Part shown: positions 1-10,000 of the stretch, one piece after another
Numbering within the stretch: position 1 is the first letter of the stretch
Layout: the number at the start of each line of letters is the position of its first letter
Origin: Omnitrophica WOR_2 bacterium RIFCSPLOWO2_12_FULL_51_8
GTDB taxonomy: Bacteria; Omnitrophota; Gorgyraeia; Gygaellales; Profunditerraquicolaceae
DNA: 11,008 nucleotides
Assembly: GCA_001805895.1 (NCBI GenBank)
Contig: MHHD01000023.1
Span: 1-11,008 of the forward strand
Direction of reading: 5' to 3'
Translations under genes and position numbers: made by a program
Notes under the pieces: model-generated
Database searches by the model: none
Told to the model about the DNA's origin: nothing
The model's input: the letters and a program-made list of their open reading frames with translations, nothing else

Positions 1-1035
1 TCTGAGGTCTGGCAGATTGCCACAGCTGATCAAGCTCTTACCCGATCCAAGTCTCAGGATCCCTTTACCCAAAAGATCACCTGGATCGAGCAGGAGAAGC
101 TGAGTGAAGGTGGGGACCCTGGCAGTTCCACAATTCGGGGGGAACTGATTGGAGACCTAGTTGCGCTGGATCCAGAGGTAGGAAAAGGACAGGATATTTT
201 TGAGGTGTTTAGCTTCGGCAAGGGGTTCGACGTGCCGCTCGCTGAGCGGGAACTTGAGTCGCATGTGATCCAGATCGAGGTCGATGGATCCGGCACGCGG
301 CTTAAATCCTTCGAAGTCGTTGCTGCTCGGGAGACCGGTAAAGTGACTTACATCGAACAGCTCAAACTGGAGAAAACTCATCCGGATGCGGTCAAACTAT
401 TCGTGGGTGTGACGACCGACGAAGAGGCATTGCAGGTGAAAACGTTCAATAAAGCCTTTGATGACCTCACGAGAAAAATGATTGCCCACGTCGTCCAACT
501 CGACGTCTTGGGAGACCGATCCTGGTTACGGACGAAGACCTGGACCGTCGAAAACGGTGCCGACGTCCCCAATTCAGAGCAGTATAGCGAGCAAGTCCTG
601 GGCGACGCATTTTCTTTGCCTGGAGTTGAAGGAACTTGGACGAATGTTTCGACGAACCTCAAAGTGGACGAGACCGGCTGGCACGCGTGGCAAGGGAGCC
701 GCCACTATAAACAATATATTGATGAGCCGACTGCGACGACCTATCTTCTCGAAGGCTTCGTGGACAAAACATTTGTTCCTCATCCCGGTCTCATTTACTC
801 GAAACAGGTTCGGGAAGTCAATACAACTCATTTCGCTGGTGCTGAGCAAAGAACCGGCGACTGGATCAAAATTTATCGGGATTTATCCGCTACTTTCCAG
901 GTCACGAACCGGACCACTTTTTCGCGGCAGCTCGAAGAACTCATCGAACTCGCTCCGACCGGCGTCGTTTACGTCATCGCGCGTTACAAGGACGAGAACT
1001 TCAAGGACGCCGATCCATTTTTGGAATACACGAAG
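1..1035 (+). other. Strand-rich N-proximal region (residues 1-345), unrecognised
   Basis: This is part of the giant CDS. Alternating polar and hydrophobic residues (for example IQIEVDGSG at 90-98, VVAARETGKVTYIEQLKL at 106-123 and GVVYVIARYKD at 321-331) suggest mainly beta strands, with some helix around residues 141-166 and 308-317. It contains no cysteine and few clear YD-type turns, so it looks distinct from the region that follows. It could be a degenerate part of the same repeat fold or a separate beta domain. I recognise no family. The boundary at about residue 345 is approximate and was placed where Tyr/Gly/Asp-rich sequence becomes dense. Confidence 0.5.
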
Positions 1036-4000
1036 CAGGAAACGGTGCGGGGACGGCTGCGCACGGTAACCGTTCACGAACAGGTCGTTGCGGGCGGACC
1101 AGTCGTCCAGACGTCGAACACCCGCTACTTCTATGGTGACAAGTACTTTACGGATGAAAAAACCGCGCTTGATTTAGACGGCGACGGGAATTCTGACACG
1201 CTCGATCTGGAAGGAGACGATTCGGGATGGCTCACCGGAAACTGTACCGACTGCGGTATGAATTACTCGGAAACCGTTCTGAATGGGGCAGATCGAGCGG
1301 TCATTACCCGTTACGAGGGCAAGCGCTACGGCGAGCTGGCCAATATCACGACCACGTTTAAAACGGGCGAGGAGGGTACCATCACTTCTATTCTTGGTTT
1401 TAACAAGTTTCATTACGCGAGCCCGGCGGCGGGGCAGGAGTGGAAAAATTTAGACTACACCGAGCAACAAGACGGCACGAAAGTCTACTACAAGCGGGAC
1501 AATAACGGCGACAATCCCCGAAGCGACGTGGTCGACTACATTCGACATGCGAATGGCCTTCGAACGAATTATGAGTACCGCTGCGCGAGCCCCTGTCTCA
1601 TCACACGGACAGTCCGCACGGACGGACTCCTGACCGTCTACAAGCAGAAGCGGGTGCGCGGCACCTTGGCCGATCTGATTGATTACGTGGACAATCCGGA
1701 CGGCCGCCGGGACACCTATCATTACGATTTACTCGGTGACGTCGTCGCGATCACGACAAACTACGATTCGGCTCAAATCTTTAGATATGACCGCAATGCT
1801 TATGGAATTGCTAAGCAGACCGTGATCGTATCGACGAAGCAAGGCCACCCTGAAGCGTATTCCATCACGGAAGACCAGGACAGATTCGTTACCGACGCGA
1901 CCATTAACAACTGGAGCCTGGTCGAATCCATTGCGGTCCAAAATGATGACGGGCGAACGACCTTACAGGCAAGCTTTATGGGTGCTGCAAGCACGTTTTC
2001 TTACGAACTCGATTCAAAAGGAGTGCTTAAGACAGGCACAGAAAGGACCGGACTTGATATCGACCGTGTCACGATTGGTCCCAACAGTGAAACATTAAAG
2101 GTATTTCTTGTGCGCTTGGGCGTGGCCAATTTCGACTCTAATGTTTTCCTCGGCGAGCGAGCCGATGTTGCTGCGCACGCTGATTACGACGCCTCGGAAG
2201 GTTACACCATTGCGCGGGAGTACCTCGCAAACGGCGACCTCTGGCGCGTGACGGACCGCTACGGCAATCAAAGTTACGCGATTTCCCGCCGCAACGGAGC
2301 AACGGGAGCTTTAGAAGAAACGATCACGCTCTCGTGGGTGGATGTCGACGAGCTCAGAAAAACAGGGCATCCGGTAGACAGTCCGTGTGTACAAGGCACT
2401 CCGCCAACGCCCTGCAAAGATGCGATCACGGGTGAGGAGGTTCATTGGCTGGTTTGGACCGGCTGGAATAATCCTAAAGTATTCGGTGACAATCGGGTTG
2501 GCAGCGCCCAAATTTTTGCAACGGCAAGTATGAGCGAAGAAAATCTCAGTAATCATATCATCAGCGAGACTGGAACAAACGCGAAGCAGATGATTGGACG
2601 CGCGATCGGAACCAGAGATCGGTTTGGAACAGAAACCAAACTCAAATACTCTATCGATGCCTCCGGCCGCGTCAAGGAAATTCACTTAAAAGATTGGCGG
2701 GATCGAATGTTTCCGGTCGAGTATCTTGGGACGCGGCAGGTATTCAACGAAGAAACCGGCTTGCTCAGGTCTCTCACGAACCAGTTTGGAGTCACGACCG
2801 ACGATTTTGCGTATACGATCAACCGCGTTGGGCGCCAGGCAAAAGTGAAATCAAAAACGACATATCCAGCGATTCCAACCGGGGTGCCGCTGCTGGGAAC
2901 TATACCTGGTCAGACGAGGATTGTGGAGGAAGAGTATGACGGCGACGGCCGGCCTGTGACTCGCGAGACCCAGATTTCATCTGGATTGGAGCCGACCACA
3001 TCGACCAGGACGAATTTTGAGTATGAGTTTCACCTCGTGGAGAGCCGAAATACGGGACTCGTAAGCAAGCGGCTCGAAATCTACCCAGACTTTATGTTCG
3101 TTCCCGAACCGGGCAAAGCCCCAGTACCGGAGACTGCGATTTATGGGTTGAACCTGCGCCAATACGTGACAGGCATTGAGGATCTATTTGGTGCTTTGAC
3201 CGCTTTTACTTACGCTTTCACGGCGTACGGCAGTATTTTAAGCCGCGAGGCGACCGATGACCGCGGGCTGAAAATCACGTCGAATTTTGACTTGACAGAC
3301 CGGCGGACGAGCACGGTTCATCACTGGGAGGACGGCGATGCCACGACGAATATCACAGAAGATCGTTACTATGGGGTTACCTGGAGAATCAAATCCGAAG
3401 AAATTGATCCGCTTCTCCCGGACCCATCCGGTTCTCAACCAAAAACGATCACCGCGATTCAATTCGTCGATTTCGACGGCACACTTGAAGCTTACCTGGA
3501 TCAGTATGGGCGGTTTGTGGACCGCGTGAACTGGAGGGACGAGTTTCGCCGGGTCGCTGCCTATGCGGACATTAAGACTTGGCTCACGGGTCCCAACAGA
3601 GTTTATACCAGGCTCTCAGCGGAATCAGGTTACCGGTTCCGGGAATTTGGCGTCGACGAACTCGGCAACACGATCGATTACGAAAATACAAGACACACGA
3701 AAGGAAGGGTCTATTATTACGAAACTGTGGAAAGGTCACGCATGAAAGCCGACCTCCAGCCGCGCAAAAGGCATTGGTTTGATACCTTTTATGGCGACAT
3801 CATTGCTCAGACAACGTACAACGATGCGATAAAAGTTTACGTCAATTATCATAAGAAAGGACGTTTGGAAGCCGCTGAGGAGTGGTCTTATCTGAATTAT
3901 CAGCAGAATCCTGATAACATGAAACTTACGAGTTGGTCTGGCGTGCCGGGTGAACCCGAAGATGCCGTATGCGACGCCGCAGGCTGCCGCATTCTTTACA

Positions 4001-7000
4001 GCGGCGACGGCGTCGACAATGTCCTCACGCGTTACTTTAATGGTGACGGCCTGATCACGAAAGCGGTTGCAACGACGCGGGCAGGCGATCTTGCCGGCGG
4101 GCCAGTCGGATCGAGAGGACTTCGCACCTTTGGGTACCTCATGGTGAACGGTTATGTCGCCCAAAGTGTGGAAGTTTATTATCCGGCTGGATTAAACGCG
4201 CCAGAGGCTGAACACCAAAAGCAAGTGACAACCCGCACTTTTTGCGTGGGCAACTGCAGTGTTGATTACATTAGCTACACCCTCAGTCCAACCTTCAGCG
4301 ACGACGGCAATTTCATTGTCCAGGAAAACGTGACGCCAGCTGCTCCGTATCCTGTATCCCTCATTGGCAAGATCCGTCCTGAAGGGCTTCTGATGAACTC
4401 CGTGAGTGAGTACTACCAATATGACAATGGCCGCTGGGTGAAGAGAAAACGCACCGACCGCTTTACCTATCGAGAACCAAATTTGGGAATCGAGAAGGAA
4501 AGGAAACTTGCCCCCGGCACGATGCTCATCGCGGCACAAACGTCTCATGTTTGTCTTGCCGACGGCGCAGGAGATTGCAGGAAACTGGAAAGCTACCATT
4601 ACCGGTTTGGAACTCAATATGACGAGATGGGGCGTGCCGTGCAAGACATGAATCGAATCTATCGATTTAGGAAAAAGCTTTCGGCGAGTCAGTACGAACT
4701 CATGGAAGAAACTCCTATTATCGCTTATGAAGAGAAGGTTGAACATCAACAAAATGCGAATTTGCCCGGCATCGCCGCTGGGGGCGCCGTGCTCGATCCT
4801 GGAACGAACAGGCTCGATAACCCTGGACGCGTCGTTCGGACTCAGACGTTTGAGCGGGACGGCGCAGGCGGTTATCACGCCGACGAGCGGGACATGACCA
4901 AGAAAACGACTGCGAGCGAATATAGCTGGCAGGGAGATCTCGTGAGAACCGAAGTGAAAGCAGAACTTCGGGGTGGAGGCGCGGAAATTTTGTGGCCTGG
5001 GGTAACAAAAGTGAGACGACCCAATGGCGAGACCATATTAGTGGTCGAAGGCAATAAGTACTACGTCGCTGTTCGACTGGATGCCAAGGGCACTCCCGTC
5101 GCACTCCAACATCTTTTGAACGGCCAAATGCAGGATGTGACGTATCTTGTGCCGCGCCCGCGCGATCCTAACGGTTTGTGGGTGGAAAATGACCGGAATG
5201 TCGATTACGTTATTCCGGGTACTTGTAACAATCCCGCCCGCGACCCCTGCATTTCGCTGGGGAGTCTCACGTACTTCGCGAATTTGGGTGTGGACACGCA
5301 GCCGTATGGGGCGATCAATCCTCTTTGGTTTGATTGGTGGTTTAATCCCGTTTGGCGGGATTGGTGGTTTGGCGGGCTTAATCTGTGGGAGGGTGGCGTG
5401 GGCGACGCAACAGTGGACACGTTTCTAGAGGAGCCGTGGAGTGCGAGCGAGTCTGCCGCTGTCATGACCGATTTTCTAAACCAGTTAGGCCTTACATCTC
5501 CTCTTTATCCAAAATATGACGAGCGGATCCGGAGAGTTGATTTATCAAACATAGAGAAAACCCTCGCAGATTGGGACAGCGGTTTAGATTTGGATTCGAG
5601 CGAAGGTGAAATCATGGCGGCTTACAATTTGGCGTGGGATCGACTGCAAAACGAACGCCTTTCTCCTTTGTACCAGGCGCTTGAAGCTATTTGGAACAAT
5701 CCAGTTTACCCGGCAGATGTCGCTACAGATGTCGATCGAGAGCTATTCAAGCTTGCGACGAAGCAAGCTGGGCTCCTAAAAGTGCAGGCCGTGGTTGTCA
5801 ATGCGAACCAGAGACTCTTTAATCAGGTGCGCAGCCGGTTGACATCGCTCTCAGGCACAGATGCCGACGGTTATCCCAGGACGGCGAGCGTAAAGAACCT
5901 TAATCAGATTTTTAACGATCTCATGGATCCACTGACAAATGTGGCGAAAGTCGTTTCAGATGCTTTTTGGGATGAGAACGGCAATACGAAAGGACTTACT
6001 TGCGGCGCAGGAGAGCAGTGTCTCGAAAGCGTTTTGAACATAGAAGGTTTCAATGTGGTATCGGCGGCGGTCCAGCTTCTTGATACATTTCGGGGGACGG
6101 CGAATACGGAAGGTGTTTTGGATGCAGCGAAACGACAATTGGTTACCCGCGTGAATAACGCGCGTCGCGCGTTTTGGGATGATCTGGATGGAGGTACGAG
6201 CCGCGCGGAGGCGGAGAAAAAACTCGACGAGGCCTATCAATCTGCCCTGAAGAGCTTCGCCACTGCAATTAACCCGAACGGTGCCGATGGGAACGCCCGA
6301 TTAAACGAAGAGTTAAAAGCCGTTTATCAAACCTATTCGATCAATCCCACTACCGGCAACTCCAGGCTGTATGACTTTATTGACGAGCGCGAGCTTCTTT
6401 TTCATCCAATCGAGCCGGATCATGTTTTCATTCCTGTTCCTGAGAGAAAAGGTGAAGAATGGGACGGGAGCGACTTTAACTTCAGATTTGATCGGATGAA
6501 GCAGCAGCTAGATGACATCGAAACGCGTGCCCTGACGGCGGTGGGACTCAACAAGGAGGAAACCTTAGCGAAAGCGCGGCTCGCGATGGCGGTGGTCGCA
6601 AATGATCAAGGTGCTGCAGAAGACCAGTGGATTTTGGGGACGAGTCCGTATGACTACTATCTGAGTCAAGTACTTCCGCCGAAAGATAAAAAGAACATTC
6701 ACGCCCTTATTTTTGATGCGCGCACTCAGATCGAACAGGATATTTTTGACACCAAGATGAACCAAGCCCTTAATGACTTTGACAAGGCGTTGAGGTTCCT
6801 GCCTGCCGATTGGGAGGAGCTATGTGCGCCTGGTTTCCAAAGTTGTCCGTCTGGACAGGTGGGTCAGGCTTACACGGATGTGTGGACGGCATTTGAAACA
6901 GCATATGGTACTTTTAATACGACAGTTGGGGAAGCGCGCAACGCGTGGCGCACGGCTTTAAATGGGAACGGAACGGATGTAACTGGGGCGGTGGCAGATT

Positions 7001-10000
7001 ACAACAAGGGAAACAACGACGCGCACACAGCGCTCAGGAACCGGCTCACGAAAACCTCGGAGGATTACGTGGGCGCAGTCGGCAATCTTTTCGAAAGGCT
7101 CTTCGGAAACGAGTACAAAGCAAAAGCCGAAACGAATGCTAAGACTTCAGGCGGTGCTGTTTACCTCAACGATCTTGCCACGGCGGTGCACTTCCAGGGC
7201 TTTCATTTTTGGGTCGAGGACTTGATTGCGGCAAACAAGCTCCAAACCAAGGATCAATGGCTCGCGGCCTCGCTCGGAGCGAGAACCCAAATGGTACGAG
7301 GCCGACTGACGTTCGACGGTTTCTTTGAGTTTGATCGTTATGGTGAGTTAGACACGCTTACCAAGAATCTCGCGAGCGACAAGCAGACGCTCTTTGGCGG
7401 GTACACGACCGATATAGGAAATTACGTCAGAGTTCACAACAACTTTCCTGACACGTACAAGGGACTTAGGAAAACCTTGTATTGGACATCGATCGAGGAT
7501 CGCAAATTCAAAGCGGATCAAACAGCAATCGCTTACCAGTTGGATGTCGGTCTCCGGATCGGCGCGACCTACGATGTTGGATACCGCTTGGGTGCATACG
7601 GCATAAAGAGTCCTGATCCCGAAAACATGACCGGCGCTTTTCAGCTGCTTTCGGCTGCAAATAGCTGCAGTGTGGGTAATTGGCGTATTTTTGGGCTGTA
7701 CCAGGGTTGTCCCTACGCGGAACTTGACGCCAATTTTCATGTCGAGAAAGCGAACGCTGTGCGGGAAGCGTTTGAACCAGTCGATCCGGTTTACGATGCC
7801 TCTGGCGTGTCCACGAATTTCGAGGATCGCCTTAAAGCTTGGCTTTCGGCGGAGGAAAATCTTTACAATTCGATTAAGACCGTTTGGGATAATTACAGTA
7901 AGGAGGTTTCTAACTATCTCGAGGACATGAAAACATTTTTTGACACTCTGATTACAGATACCGGCGTCGGTCTTTCCACCGCTGCCACAGACTATATTAA
8001 AGCGCTGGATAAAAATCTTGCCCGCGTTTGCAATCCGCTTGACGAAGAAGATGGCTGCCCGGGAAATTATCAGTACTTTGGCGTTGCCGTAAGCAATCTT
8101 ATTCGTCAAGCTCAAGCAACCGCGGCAGAAGTTATTGACTATGAGCGGTTCGCTTATCATGCATCCAACATCCGCTGGGATCACATCAAAGTGCAGTGGG
8201 CCAGGCTTGGAAGCGGAAAAGGAATTTGGGATATTTCGGATTTGCGGCCCGGTCCATCTCCAGGAGACCGTTTCAGCTGCTCTGAGGCAGAAATCTCAGC
8301 GTGCGGTTTGGGGTGGTATGTTTGGGATTGGTATAACTGGGAGTGGGCGCACCTTTGGGTGTGGGAGGACTGGGTGTCGGCATACGGTATTTTTGCGCCC
8401 ACTAATTCCTATTGGCCTGGACCGAATTTGGCAATCGATCACTATCGCGTAGTCCTGCCTGAGAACGAGTGGTGGCGGTGGCAGGGAGCAAATACCATCG
8501 ACATGCTTGGCTACGCCGAGCGGTTTGCTCTAGCAAATGCAGAATATTCCAGAGAAATGGCCTATTACGGCGCCGATAAGGAATATGCGGAAGATATGGT
8601 CGATCTGCAAAACGCATGGGAGACGCCAGCGCCCAGTAAATATCAGGAAGAATATCGGGTATGGACTTGCCTTGAACGGGATTTCGATGGTGGCTGTCTG
8701 AAGGAAGGTTGGTCTGATCCGCCGTCTGTTAACACTTTATTTGCTCATTTCGACGTCGATTGGGTGAAAATAACGCGTACACGGAATAATGCTAATGCAG
8801 CTGCCGACGACCGTTATCAGGATGCTTTGATCTCAGCCCGCGGAAATCACATGAATGGCGCATTCGACTACTTAAATGATGACTTTTATCCTGGCATGGA
8901 TGGCGCTGATAAAACACGTCTGCACACGCACTATCAAGGGATAATAGACCGGCTTGGGGGAACTGAGGGACCGATCGCTGTTTTTGACGAACTCAAAGGA
9001 AAGCTTACGAACTTAAAGAATGATTTGCTGTCCGGAAGCCGAATGGCTGGCACGATGTTCCTGCCTGCGCAGCGTTTAATTTTTGCCGGTCTTACGTTTG
9101 CACAATACTTGATCCCCGAATTCGTTCTCAGAATGGAGCATCAATTTAGGAATCATGCCGCGGAGCATGAGGCGGTCATTGCGACTTGGGACAAGGTGAC
9201 TAAGGACGAAGGCGAGACGAAATCACCGTTAAGTAAAGTGCGTCTCGCGGTGGAAGGATGGACGAGGGATGATTTCCATGCTTATGTGAGCACGTACACG
9301 GACATTCGCGACAAGGCGATCGATCCAGATGAATGGGGCATCGGATGGAATCCATATAAAGCGCGAGCACAAGAGCTCTTATACGAAGTACTTCATGACG
9401 GCGGCGCAGATGAGGACGATGCTGACGTCGCAGGTGAGGGAGCAGGTCATGACCACGACAGCGGCACATGGGCAGATGCCAGTGATTGCGTTGACAAGGA
9501 TGAGACCGACGAGGTGGATCCCTGTGAACAGCTATGGGAGGAGTACTTAGTGCTCTTAAAGACGAATTCGCGAGAAGCCATAGGGCTGTATAAAGACTTC
9601 TTGGCATACGAAGACTGGAGACGTGCGAAGCTTGCAAAGGATCTTGAAGCCAACCGAGTTAAATATGAGGCAGATACGTTGTTGTCGCTTAACGTGCGTG
9701 TGGATCCTGCTAATCCTTATGCTGAGGATGCGATCGAGCGGCGCGATCGGATCCGGCAGGGAGCCGCGAATGATTATGGAACCGACCTTGGAAATTTAAG
9801 AAAGGAATTTGGCGCGAGAATCGAGAATCGTCCGGCAAGTTGGATTACGTATCTTACATCACTTTACTACATTGTCTTTCTGCACGGAGAAAGCCGAGAG
9901 CGCGAGGATGCGATTCTCAAGTGGATTTCGAAGCCGCCTTTATTAAGGGACGAGGTGGAAGAAGAGCGAAAGAAGAGAAATGAAGAAGCGCGCGGAAGCG

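Larger units (their letters stand above)
1243..9525 (+). other. Fourteen short cysteine-pair hairpins spread through the protein
   Basis: All cysteines of the fragment fall in pairs: residues 415/418, 528/532, 796/805, 1324/1329, 1415/1419, 1518/1526, 1742/1750, 2001/2007, 2275/2282, 2556/2570, 2677/2686, 2760/2768, 2890/2899 and 3163/3175. The enclosed loops are 2-13 residues long, polar, and mostly rich in Gly, Asp, Asn, Ala or Pro (for example CDAAGC, CGAGEQC, CVGNC). Several are followed within about ten residues by Tyr or Trp. Strict pairing points to local disulfides formed after export. The first pair has CxxC spacing like a thioredoxin or metal site, but its context (N-C-T-D-C-G) has no other feature of those. 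Disulfide formation is inferred; the pairing itself is directly seen. Confidence 0.8.

Noticed and set aside
478..480. First in-frame ATG as a possible gene start
   Set aside because: The frame is open for 159 codons upstream with beta-strand-like protein sequence, and no convincing ribosome binding site precedes the ATG. The start probably lies outside the window.
482..1069. A 195-codon open frame on the + strand in frame 2
   Set aside because: Its translation is Ser/Thr/Arg-rich, as expected from reading the main frame out of phase, and frame 1 is open and protein-like throughout.
1243..1254. CxxC at residues 415-418 as a thioredoxin-type or zinc site
   Set aside because: No thioredoxin fold features, partner cysteines or histidines occur nearby, and it fits the general series of cysteine pairs in the protein.
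4192..4878. A 228-codon open frame on the minus strand
   Set aside because: It overlaps YD-type turns and cysteine pairs of the main frame, and its own translation resembles no protein family. Treated as a shadow.
5326..5388. First Trp-rich segment as a transmembrane helix
   Set aside because: It contains Asp, Arg, Asn and two Pro in a short span, and the tandem repeat structure argues for a surface or packing motif.
7348..8184. A 278-codon open frame on the minus strand
   Set aside because: It lies wholly inside the frame-1 coding sequence, its translation has no recognisable domain, and the frame-1 product over the same bases shows clear helical periodicity and a cysteine pair. It is an antisense shadow.
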